Assembly: GCA_015491705.1 (NCBI GenBank)
Contig: WFVK01000123.1
Span: forward strand, 1 to 6,783
Reading direction: 5' to 3'
DNA length: 6,783 bases
Source: Nitrospirota bacterium
GTDB lineage: Bacteria > Nitrospirota > Thermodesulfovibrionia > UBA6902
Positions 1 through 6,761 of the stretch are shown here, piece after piece. The notes beneath the pieces are model-generated. The model was given only the letters and a program-made list of their open reading frames with translations, did no database searches and had not been told where the DNA came from. Position 1 is the first letter of the stretch; each line of letters starts with the position of its first letter. The position numbers and the translations under genes were made by a program.

Positions 1-11
1 CTCCGCTGCCC

Positions 12-47
12 GTTTATGCAACATTAGGGTTTACGCAAAATTCAGGG
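12..47 (+). repeat. Degenerate tandem repeat of 17-18 bp, left copy of a motif seen at both window ends
   Basis: Positions 13-29 (TTTATGCAACATTAGGG) and 30-47 (TTTACGCAAAATTCAGGG) are tandem near-copies differing by two substitutions and one inserted base. The first unit plus the start of the second (12-33) matches the minus-strand sequence at 6691-6670 in 19 of 22 bases, so the window ends carry an inverted pair. It could be a regulator site with direct half-sites, part of a dispersed intergenic repeat, or an element end. No gene overlaps it here. Confidence 0.5.
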
Positions 48-61
48 ACAAGACCTGCAAA

Positions 62-102
62 GGTTACAGTTTAAAGTAACCTGCTGTTTTTTTCAACAGC
101 GG
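62..102. terminator. Two back-to-back hairpins downstream of the operon, possible terminator
   Basis: Two adjacent inverted repeats lie 60 bases past the glycosyltransferase stop. One has arms GGTTAC (62-67) and GTAACC (76-81) around an 8-base loop. The other has arms GCTGTT (83-88) and AACAGC (95-100) around a 6-base loop and can be extended by a G-U and a C-G pair to 102 (using C81). For minus-strand transcripts only three Ts follow the second hairpin met (62-81). For plus-strand transcripts a run of seven Ts (87-93) starts five bases after the 62-81 hairpin. Neither direction is a textbook terminator; a bidirectional role between convergent transcripts is possible. Confidence 0.4.
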
Positions 103-161
103 TATGGATCCATTCCCCTGGTACGGGCATAACTGCAGATATTGTTTGCTGCAAATGGCGT

Positions 162-2186
162 TCACCCGGCATTCCGTTTCAGAAGCTTCATTATTGCGTA
201 GTTGTCGTCGGCATATACATACTTTAATCTCTCCCTCGCGCCCAGCCACCGGAAAGCGGCAAGGAGCCTCCTCTCCTTCTCAACCCAGCGGCCCTCCGCG
301 GAATTCCTTTTGATTAATACATAGGTCGCATTGTTTTTCCCGAGCTCCTTAAGCCAGGCCTTGTATGTGTCCGCCCTGATGTAGATTATCCTGTTTGAAA
401 AACTCCCGTTCCACAGCGGCCTGAGAAACAGGGGGTCAAAGGTATACGCGAGGGTGTCCCCCTCCTTCACATTGCTGTTTATCCACGTCCAGTATCCGTA
501 TTCCTCCCGGGCGTGCACGTCGATGTTAAAGGGCGCAAGCCTGGCGAGTGTGCGCTCACCCGCGGGCAGGCGGATGAATTCCCGGATCTTTTCAGGCATT
601 ATGCAGGGCGAGTTTGCCGTAAGAAAGGTGTAGCACACAAGCAGCAGCGCGGTTGTCTTCAGGATTTTTTCCCTTTTGCTGAAGTAATCAAGCGTCAGGC
701 CGAAAGACAGGGGGCCGAGCGCAACGATGTAGATGACATATCGCGTATACCAGTTCCTCGGATAAATGACAAACGTGAATATGAGGATGGCGCTTACGAA
801 CAGGAAGGGGTATTTCTCCCTTTTTACGGCGTGTAAAAGGGCAAAGGCCGCAGCCGGCAGGAACAGGATGAACCACATGGGCCCGAATCCGCTTAACCGC
901 GAATCATAAAGATAATAGTCCACCCTTTCCAGCCATACGTAAAACAGCCTCCCAAGGGGCCTCAGCCCTGTAATGACCTCAGGGGCCGGGTCTATTATCC
1001 CCTTGAACAGGCCCTTGAATATTGTGACATTCGAGACGGAGATGTCCGTGGTATACAGCGGGTTGTTGTAGACCACCCAGTTTTTTATATACCAGTAGCC
1101 CCCCCACAAAAGGGCGGGCAGGATAAACATGACCACGTAGGGCATCAGCGCCTTTTTTGCAAAATACAGGGGGCGCAGGGGCCTGCCATGCTGTTGAACG
1201 TGTTTTACGGCCTCCTGAATGATGATGGCGATCGACAGTACGGCGACAAACAGGGGACCCGAGCCCTTTGTGCCGAGCAGTATGCCGGCCGCCGTTCCCG
1301 AGAGGATGACCGGTGTCCTGTCCGCCCTGCCGGCATATTGAGGCATCCCGTACATCAGAAAGTTTATCGCGGCGAGAAAGAGAACGGCAACGGCGACATC
1401 CACGTAATTGGAGACGCTCAGCAGGAGTATCACCGGCGTGAAAAAGAAGAGCAGGGCAGCCCAGGCTGCGTGATTCTCCCGCATCCCGAGTTTTACCGCC
1501 ATACTGTAGACTGTGAGCATGCCCGTGAGGGTGAAGACCAGGGGGCTTAAATCAACGAGGGTTGAGCTCTTCAGGAATATGACATTCCAGACAAAGAAAA
1601 GCTCCATGTTCTGGGGCAGGACCTTGACGACAATATCAATAAACGAATAAGCGGGATTCACCTGTATGGCGCCGTTTTGCAATGTATAACCCACAGATGG
1701 AAGATGTACCCAGAGCGAGTCCCATGTATACGACGGGAAGAGGTACCCCATGAAGACCATCCAGCATAGCATGATGAAAAAGAGACCGAATACGCACAGC
1801 AATGCCCTGTCGCCGGTGATTATTCTAAGTCCCCGCAATGCCTCATCCCCTGTCCCGGCAAGCGCGGATTTCAGCAGCCCGCCGACGCTGTCCTCGCCGG
1901 CAGGGGCCCCTGCACGCGGCCGCAGGGCAGCGGCAAGCACCCCTGATGATATGAGGACATTAAGCACGAAGAGCGGGCCTGCAAAGAGCTGCCGGGCCGC
2001 TGCGCCGAGCACCAGCTCTGTGGCGATTATCTGGGCAAGGCCGGCTATAAAGGCGCCTGTCACCCTGTCGGCAAAGGACAGGCGGTCCCGTTTTCTGAAG
2101 AGGAGGAGATACCACGAGGAAAACAGGAGGAGATTTACCGTCAGATATACTGCTGTGTTTAAGAGAGTTGTCTCCATATCAATCAT
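162..2186 (-). CDS. Polytopic membrane GT-C glycosyltransferase, family 39-like
   Basis: This 674-residue protein has roughly 12-13 hydrophobic segments and a C-terminal soluble domain (about 530-674). It is probably a GT-C enzyme moving a sugar from a polyprenyl-phosphate donor to an acceptor on the periplasmic side of the inner membrane. Evidence: after the hydrophobic segment at about 128-148 comes YTWDSLWVHLPSVGYTLQNG. This matches the acidic first-loop motif of family 39/ArnT-like enzymes, with D156 the likely catalytic Asp. LGTKGSG (304-310), KNWVVYNNPLY (368-378) and NWYTRYV (478-484) resemble recurring motifs of these proteins. Three hydrophobic segments (about 8-88) and a polar stretch (about 91-127) precede the canonical first helix, an N-terminal extension. 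The start overlaps the permease stop as ATGA. No good Shine-Dalgarno is visible (only a distant AGG), so it probably depends on coupling; a second ATG lies three codons in. Donor, acceptor and exact family are not determinable. A polymerase or ligase of the same fold is an alternative. Confidence 0.85.
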   Translation of the reverse strand: MIDMETTLLNTAVYLTVNLLLFSSWYLLLFRKRDRLSFADRVTGAFIAGLAQIIATELVLGAAARQLFAGPLFVLNVLISSGVLAAALRPRAGAPAGEDSVGGLLKSALAGTGDEALRGLRIITGDRALLCVFGLFFIMLCWMVFMGYLFPSYTWDSLWVHLPSVGYTLQNGAIQVNPAYSFIDIVVKVLPQNMELFFVWNVIFLKSSTLVDLSPLVFTLTGMLTVYSMAVKLGMRENHAAWAALLFFFTPVILLLSVSNYVDVAVAVLFLAAINFLMYGMPQYAGRADRTPVILSGTAAGILLGTKGSGPLFVAVLSIAIIIQEAVKHVQQHGRPLRPLYFAKKALMPYVVMFILPALLWGGYWYIKNWVVYNNPLYTTDISVSNVTIFKGLFKGIIDPAPEVITGLRPLGRLFYVWLERVDYYLYDSRLSGFGPMWFILFLPAAAFALLHAVKREKYPFLFVSAILIFTFVIYPRNWYTRYVIYIVALGPLSFGLTLDYFSKREKILKTTALLLVCYTFLTANSPCIMPEKIREFIRLPAGERTLARLAPFNIDVHAREEYGYWTWINSNVKEGDTLAYTFDPLFLRPLWNGSFSNRIIYIRADTYKAWLKELGKNNATYVLIKRNSAEGRWVEKERRLLAAFRWLGARERLKYVYADDNYAIMKLLKRNAG

Positions 2187-5100
2187 TTACCGAAAAACCT
2201 GTAATAGGGCCTCCAGTAGAGCCTCTTTGCCGCCCGTGACAGGGCGACCGCCCCGCGCTGCAGGGAATCAAACAGTGAATACATCGTGGGCACCACCACC
2301 AGGGTGAGGAAGGTGGCCGTCATAAGGCCGAATATAACCACTATGGCCATGGAGCGCCACCAGTAACTCGACTCGCTCACCCAGGATATCTCCCACATCC
2401 TGAAATCAAAAGACACCCCTGTGACCATCGGAATCAGCCCCAGTATTGTCGTAACCGCGGTAAGCAGCACAGGGCGCAGGCGGGTGGCCCCCCCCGCCAC
2501 TACGGCGTCTTCCATATCCATGCCGCGCTGCCTGAGCTTGTTGATGTAGTCCACAAGCACTATGCCGTTGTTTACCACCACGCCGGCAAGGGATATCACC
2601 CCCACCCCGGTCATGATGATTCCAAAGGGCGAGCGGATCACCATCAGGCCGAGGAAGGCGCCGCCGAGGGAGAGTATCACGGAAGTCATGATAATAAACG
2701 GCTGCGTCACGGAATTAAACATGGTGACGAGGATGAGGAATATCAGGAACAGGGCGACCACAAACGCCTTTGACAGAAAATCCTCCGACTCCTGCTGGAA
2801 CTCGAACTGACCGGTGAACTTGATATTGTATCCCGGAGGAAGCGCGAAATCCCTGAGCAGCTCCTCTGCCTGAGCGCGGGCCACCGGGCCCGGAATCTTT
2901 GTCTCATCCACATTGGCCCTTACCGTAACCACACGCTTGTGGTTGATCCTCACGATATTGCCCAGGCTGCCGGTGTAATCGATCCGGGCGATGGTGGTGA
3001 GGGGCACAAGCCTGCCGTCGGGCGCAGGTATCATCAGTTCCCTCAGGACGTCAGTGGTCCTGCGGTCCGCGTCGGAAAGCTGCACGGTTATGTCATAGTC
3101 CTCATCCTTTTCCCTGTATGTTGATATGCCGAGGCCGTTGTAGCCCGTCTTAAGGGCGAATCCCACTGCGTCGGTGGTGAGGCCGAAAAGAGCGGCCCTC
3201 TTGCGGTCTATCCTTATCCTCACGGAAGGCGTGCCTTCGACATAATCATCCCTGATATCCTCCACATAGGGCACCTGCTGGATGATCCTGCGGACCTCGG
3301 CGGCCAGGCTGCCGAGCATGGTGAAGTCACTGCCGGATATCTCTATATTTATGGGCGCGCCCGTTGGAGGCCCCTCCGCGGCCTCGGCAACGGTCACCTT
3401 GCCGCCGGGAACGTCTTTGACGCGCTCCCTCACCTGTTCCACGGTCAGGGAAGAAGGTATGCGCCGGTCCTTGAGGTCGATAAACTGTATCCCCACATAG
3501 TTAGGGGTGGTCTGCTCAAAGGACATACCCGCCGAGGGAAAGGCCACGGACCTTGCATAGACATACTCTATGTTGTCAAGGTCGCTCGGCCCGAGGTATT
3601 CCTCCCCGCCGAGTTTCTTGTGGCTTTTCATGGTGTAGGACCTCCTGTAATCCTCTGCATTCACTCCCTGGACACCGTTGATGCGCATCTCCACCTGTTT
3701 GACCACACGGTCGCTGTAGTCAAGGTCAGCGCCCTCGGGCATGTCGATGTTTACATACATGGACTTCGGCTCTATGTGCGGGAGGAATTCCACGGGCTTC
3801 TCAATCCCCACACTCAGGAGCCAGCCCTGGTAGAGGAATATCATTATCGCAAAGGAAATCAGCAGGACCGGGAGGCGGTGCCTGAGCGCGGCCCTGAGGA
3901 ACCTCGAGTACAGGCTCAGCACCGGTCCTTTTATCTTAATGGGCCTTTCCCCTGCTGCCACGGCCTCATCCGCGCTGAGCTGCTGTTCCGGCGGCCTCCT
4001 GGTTTTCATGAAAAAGGCTGCAAGAGCGGGGTTTATCACCATTGCAACGAACAGGCTGGAGGAGAGTGTGACAATAAGCGTAAGGGGCAGGTAGCCCATG
4101 AACTCGCCCATTATCCCGGGCCAGAACAGCATGGGCGAGAATGCGGCAAGCGTGGTCAGTGTGGAGCCGATCACAGGATATGCCACCTCCGAGGTGGCGC
4201 GCATGGCCGCCTGTATCCGCGGCACGCCCTGCTCCATGTACCGGTAGATGTTTTCCACAATGACAATCGCGTTATCCACCAGCATCCCCAGGGCGAGGGT
4301 CAGGCTGAACAGCACCACCATGTTGAGCGTGATATCCAGCGCCGAAAGCACGATAAAGGACAGAAACATTGAAAACGGGATGGACAGGCTGACAAGCACC
4401 GCGTTCCTTACGCCCAGGGCAAAGAGTATCACCACGACCACCAGTATGAGCCCGGAGAGAATGTTGTTCTCAAGGTCGGCGACCATCTGCCGTATATCCC
4501 TGGCCTTGTCCATGACCTTGGTGATCTGCGTGCCCGCAGGCCAGCCCGGTTTAAGCCGCTGAAGTATTTCGTCAACCCTTTCACTTATCCGGATTATATT
4601 TTCCCCCGCCCGCTTCTTTACCGCTATGTTTACGGCTTCCCGGCCGTTCAGGCGCGAGCGGTCCGCCTGGTCCTTGAAACCGTCAACCACGCGCGCCACG
4701 TCCTTCAGATAAACCGGTTGTCCATTGTGCATGCCCACAACAAGGCCGTAAATCTCGGCAGGGGACCTGAACTCCCCCGGCACCCTGATCTGGAAGCGGC
4801 CGTCGCCCAGCCGTATGGCCCCTCCAGATATGTTCCGGTTCTCGCCGGAGACCACCCTCTGAAACGCGGTAATGGGTATGTTGTAAAAGGCGAGCTTTTC
4901 AGGGATTATCTCTATGCGGATCTCGCGCTCAAGCGCGCCGGCCACTGTAACATCCAGTACACCCGGTATGCCCTCTATCTCGTCTTCTATCTCGTCCGCT
5001 ATCTTCTTCAGGCAGGGGTTGCCGCAGGTGCCGCTGAGAGAAAAGACCTCTATCGGCATCTCCGAAAAGTTCACCTCAAAGACCGAGGGGTCATCCTCAA

Positions 5101-5467
5101 GGTCGGCGGGCAGGTCGTTCTTTGCCTCGTCCACCTTGTTGCGCACCTTCTGGATTGCATCATCTATATCAGTGCCTGTGAGGAACTCTATGCTTATCGA
5201 GGACTCGCCTTCGGAGCTCACCGAGTGTATCTTCTTGACGCCGGCGAGTCCCTTCAGCTTTTTTTCAATGGGGATGGTGACGGAGGTCTCGATGTCAGTG
5301 GAGGAGACCCCTTTGTAGACCGTTGATACAAAGACATAAGGAATGGTTATGTCCGGGTCGCTCTCCCTGGGGAGGGTTATGTAACTGTATGCGCCGAAGA
5401 CCAGGATTATCACGGCCAGCACCATCACGCTTATGCGCTGGCGTACCGCGGTGTCGGAGAGTATCAT
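2183..5467 (-). CDS. RND family efflux transporter permease (AcrB-like, HAE1-type)
   Basis: This 1094-residue inner-membrane permease uses the proton gradient to drive export through a trimeric tripartite pump. It shows the RND twofold layout. TM1 is at about 11-30 and a large periplasmic porter domain spans about 31-330. TM2-6 lie at about 335-482, followed by a polar cytoplasmic linker (about 488-525). TM7 (about 531-550), a second periplasmic domain (about 551-898) and TM8-12 (about 899-1062) follow. The TM4 proton-relay motif reads GMLVDNAIVIVEN, keeping one Asp (D398), with Asn (N399) where AcrB has its second Asp. In TM10 the AcrB Lys position is Asn (N966 in VVVNNGIVLVDYIN). In TM11 the RLRP...T motif (R996, T1003) is kept. 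The only two cysteines are C148 and C152 (CGNPC) in the first porter domain. The N-terminus and the LPRESDPDI segment fit the family, supporting this start. It is slightly longer than AcrB, partly from the central linker. The substrate is unknown. Confidence 0.97.
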   Translation of the reverse strand: MILSDTAVRQRISVMVLAVIILVFGAYSYITLPRESDPDITIPYVFVSTVYKGVSSTDIETSVTIPIEKKLKGLAGVKKIHSVSSEGESSISIEFLTGTDIDDAIQKVRNKVDEAKNDLPADLEDDPSVFEVNFSEMPIEVFSLSGTCGNPCLKKIADEIEDEIEGIPGVLDVTVAGALEREIRIEIIPEKLAFYNIPITAFQRVVSGENRNISGGAIRLGDGRFQIRVPGEFRSPAEIYGLVVGMHNGQPVYLKDVARVVDGFKDQADRSRLNGREAVNIAVKKRAGENIIRISERVDEILQRLKPGWPAGTQITKVMDKARDIRQMVADLENNILSGLILVVVVILFALGVRNAVLVSLSIPFSMFLSFIVLSALDITLNMVVLFSLTLALGMLVDNAIVIVENIYRYMEQGVPRIQAAMRATSEVAYPVIGSTLTTLAAFSPMLFWPGIMGEFMGYLPLTLIVTLSSSLFVAMVINPALAAFFMKTRRPPEQQLSADEAVAAGERPIKIKGPVLSLYSRFLRAALRHRLPVLLISFAIMIFLYQGWLLSVGIEKPVEFLPHIEPKSMYVNIDMPEGADLDYSDRVVKQVEMRINGVQGVNAEDYRRSYTMKSHKKLGGEEYLGPSDLDNIEYVYARSVAFPSAGMSFEQTTPNYVGIQFIDLKDRRIPSSLTVEQVRERVKDVPGGKVTVAEAAEGPPTGAPINIEISGSDFTMLGSLAAEVRRIIQQVPYVEDIRDDYVEGTPSVRIRIDRKRAALFGLTTDAVGFALKTGYNGLGISTYREKDEDYDITVQLSDADRRTTDVLRELMIPAPDGRLVPLTTIARIDYTGSLGNIVRINHKRVVTVRANVDETKIPGPVARAQAEELLRDFALPPGYNIKFTGQFEFQQESEDFLSKAFVVALFLIFLILVTMFNSVTQPFIIMTSVILSLGGAFLGLMVIRSPFGIIMTGVGVISLAGVVVNNGIVLVDYINKLRQRGMDMEDAVVAGGATRLRPVLLTAVTTILGLIPMVTGVSFDFRMWEISWVSESSYWWRSMAIVVIFGLMTATFLTLVVVPTMYSLFDSLQRGAVALSRAAKRLYWRPYYRFFGK

Positions 5468-6600
5468 TTGAGGAGTTCCTCCGGGTCGGTGACCGTACGG
5501 ACTATGTTTATCCGGCGGCCCTCGTTCACGCTCCGCTGGCCCACCACTATCACGCGGTCCCCGGGTTCAACGCCCTTTGTGATCTGCATTCTCCAGCCGT
5601 CGAGTATACCGGTCTCAACGGTCCTGGCCCGTGCCTTTCCGTCCTCCGCCACATAGACAAACTGCTTGTCTTTCCGTGATATGATCGCATACAGGGGGAC
5701 GGATACCGCGTCGGGCACCTCTTTCTTCACAATGTTCACCCTTGCAAACATGCCCGGCAGTATATCGCGGCCCGGGTTGTCCACCTCTATCTCAAGCCTG
5801 TAGACATGCGCAAAGGATTCGGTGTCTTTTGACAGGAAGTGTTTCCTGCCCCTTACCCTCCTTCCGCCCAGTGAGTCTATGGTCAGCTCAAAGTATTCCA
5901 GCCTTCCCACCGCGTCCACATCAGACTCGGGTATGCCTGCGACCACCTTGATGCGGTCTATCTCAAGTATCATGGCCACTGTATCGCCGGTGTTCATGTA
6001 GAGTCCCTTTTCCGCGTCAAGACGGTTTACGATACCGGAGACAGGGGACCTGATGCTGCATCTCCGGAGCCTGAGCTCGGCATTTTTCATGGAGGCCAGG
6101 AGGGCCTCAACCCCTGCAGTGTCGCTGTCAAGCCGTTGCCTCGTTATCAAACCCTCGCTGTAGAGGCTTTTTGTGCGTGCGAGGGTCTTCCGTGCAAGTT
6201 CGTATTCCGCCCGGATTCTTTCAAGCTCGTTCTCGTAATCGCGTGCATCAATGCGTGCGAGGATGTCGCCTTTTTCCACATAATCCCCTTCCTCTGCGGA
6301 AACCTCCACTATCCTGCCCGGCACCTCTGCGGCCAGCCTGAGTTCAACCCACGGCTCCACCTGAGCCGGGAGGTCGAGGCGGTCGCGTACGGGCACGGGC
6401 CTGACGTCAAGCACCACCACGTTCACCGGCGGGCGGGCCTTGTGAAGGGCGGCGAGTTTCTCCGCCCTGAGGCGCTCGCGCTCGCCCCTGATGCGGCCGA
6501 ACAACACTGCTATGAGGATTATGAGCAGGACAAGGAACAGGACGGGCAGCGAGCCCCACACGCGCCTGCTCAGGTTATTACCGGAATTCTCCGTCTCCAT
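5464..6600 (-). CDS. RND efflux pump periplasmic adaptor (HlyD/AcrA-type membrane fusion protein)
   Basis: This 378-residue protein is the adaptor that would bridge an inner-membrane RND permease to an outer-membrane channel. One hydrophobic segment (about 16-35) follows a short polar N-terminus. It has no lipobox cysteine, so it is likely held by an uncleaved membrane anchor rather than a lipid. The domain order is classical. The first lipoyl half is at about 90-120 (AEVPGRIVEV, then EGDYVEKGD), followed by a short charged alpha-hairpin (about 121-178) and the second lipoyl half (about 183-213, IRSPVSGIV). A beta-barrel (about 215-295, containing LPGMFARV) and a membrane-proximal domain (about 296-370, with GVEPGDRVIVVG) complete it. 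Length is normal for the family. The start is supported by a strong AAGGAG eight bases upstream. It is first in the operon and overlaps the permease start by four bases. Substrate cannot be read from the sequence; no metal-binding His or Met cluster is visible. Confidence 0.94.
   Translation of the reverse strand: METENSGNNLSRRVWGSLPVLFLVLLIILIAVLFGRIRGERERLRAEKLAALHKARPPVNVVVLDVRPVPVRDRLDLPAQVEPWVELRLAAEVPGRIVEVSAEEGDYVEKGDILARIDARDYENELERIRAEYELARKTLARTKSLYSEGLITRQRLDSDTAGVEALLASMKNAELRLRRCSIRSPVSGIVNRLDAEKGLYMNTGDTVAMILEIDRIKVVAGIPESDVDAVGRLEYFELTIDSLGGRRVRGRKHFLSKDTESFAHVYRLEIEVDNPGRDILPGMFARVNIVKKEVPDAVSVPLYAIISRKDKQFVYVAEDGKARARTVETGILDGWRMQITKGVEPGDRVIVVGQRSVNEGRRINIVRTVTDPEELLK
5477..5482 (-). 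promoter_or_regulatory. Ribosome binding site of the permease gene, inside the adaptor 3' end
   Basis: GGAGGA on the minus strand lies nine bases before the permease ATG at 5467, within the last codons of the adaptor (Glu-Glu-Leu-Leu-Lys-stop). The site is half of a small dyad, GAGGAACTCCTC (5470-5481), which can fold as a 4-bp stem with an AACT loop and hide the Shine-Dalgarno. A ribosome finishing the adaptor would open it. Together with the ATGA overlap this suggests translational coupling. Confidence 0.65.
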
Positions 6601-6607
6601 AAGTCTG

Positions 6608-6614
6608 TCTCCTT
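6608..6614 (-). promoter_or_regulatory. Ribosome binding site of the adaptor gene
   Basis: AAGGAGA on the minus strand, with AAGGAG ending eight bases before the ATG at 6600. It is the strongest and best-spaced Shine-Dalgarno in the window and fixes the adaptor start. It agrees with this being the first gene of the transcript. Confidence 0.8.
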
Positions 6615-6645
6615 ATTTTTTGTTTTTCCCCTGAAAACCCTTTGT

Positions 6646-6673
6646 ATCTTACCACAAAACAGGAGGTTATAAA
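6646..6673 (-). promoter_or_regulatory. Candidate extended -10 sigma-70 promoter for the operon
   Basis: On the minus strand TAAGAT (6646-6651) is preceded directly by TGG (6652-6654), giving an extended -10 (TGnTAAGAT). TTTATA (6668-6673) lies 16 bases upstream as a weak -35. Transcription would start near 6639, leaving a leader of about 40 bases before the adaptor ATG. The DNA further upstream (about 6711-6745) is AT-rich, as an UP element could be. The -35 overlaps the repeated motif at 6670-6691, so a regulator bound there would touch the promoter. Each hexamer matches consensus at four of six positions, so this is a candidate only. Confidence 0.45.
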
Positions 6674-6691
6674 CCTTAATATTGCATAAAC
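6670..6691 (-). repeat. Right copy of the shared motif, upstream of the operon
   Basis: On the minus strand this reads as blocks GTTTATGCAA, ATTA and GGTTTA separated by single bases (T and A here; C and G in the left copy), ending in T where the left copy's next base is C. GTTTAT recurs with a 17-base period (starting at 6691 and again at 6674), as at the left end. It overlaps the candidate -35 of the operon promoter, so an operator is one reading. The copy is followed by GGTTTATAACC (6675-6665), a short perfect dyad with 4-base arms. Confidence 0.5.
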
Positions 6692-6761
6692 CGGCGGGAC
6701 ATCGGTTTGAGACGTATAAAAAATATTTTAGAACATATAAACAAATGCAATAGTTCTTGAC

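Noticed and set aside
12..47. CRISPR-like repeats
   Set aside because: The two units are directly adjacent with no spacers, differ from each other, and no cas gene is present.
64..249. A 61-codon minus-strand frame across the glycosyltransferase 3' end
   Set aside because: Out-of-frame shadow of the real gene that runs through the hairpin region; no motif.
1750..2307. A 185-codon plus-strand frame spanning the glycosyltransferase-permease junction
   Set aside because: Its product is low-complexity, rich in Ser, Pro, Arg and Ala, and is antisense to two real genes; no ribosome site or domain supports it.
3620..4372. A 250-codon open frame on the plus strand opposite the permease
   Set aside because: It lies fully antisense to a clearly conserved RND coding region. 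Its product is rich in His, Arg, Gly and Gln, as antisense frames of GC-rich genes are, and it has no recognisable domain.
4718..5326. A 202-codon plus-strand open frame opposite the permease N-terminal half, overlapped by another of 134 codons
   Set aside because: Antisense shadows of the first porter domain. Two plus-strand frames being open together reflects codon bias, not genes.
2183..6600. A heavy-metal (CzcA/CusA-type) efflux assignment
   Set aside because: The TM4 motif is VDNA rather than the VDGA typical of CzcA, and neither adaptor nor permease shows His- or Met-rich metal sites; the single cysteine pair is not enough.
12..6691. A complete composite transposon bounded by the inverted motif
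   Set aside because: No transposase or integrase lies inside, the repeats are imperfect, and flanking target duplications cannot be assessed because the window ends 11 bases from the left copy.
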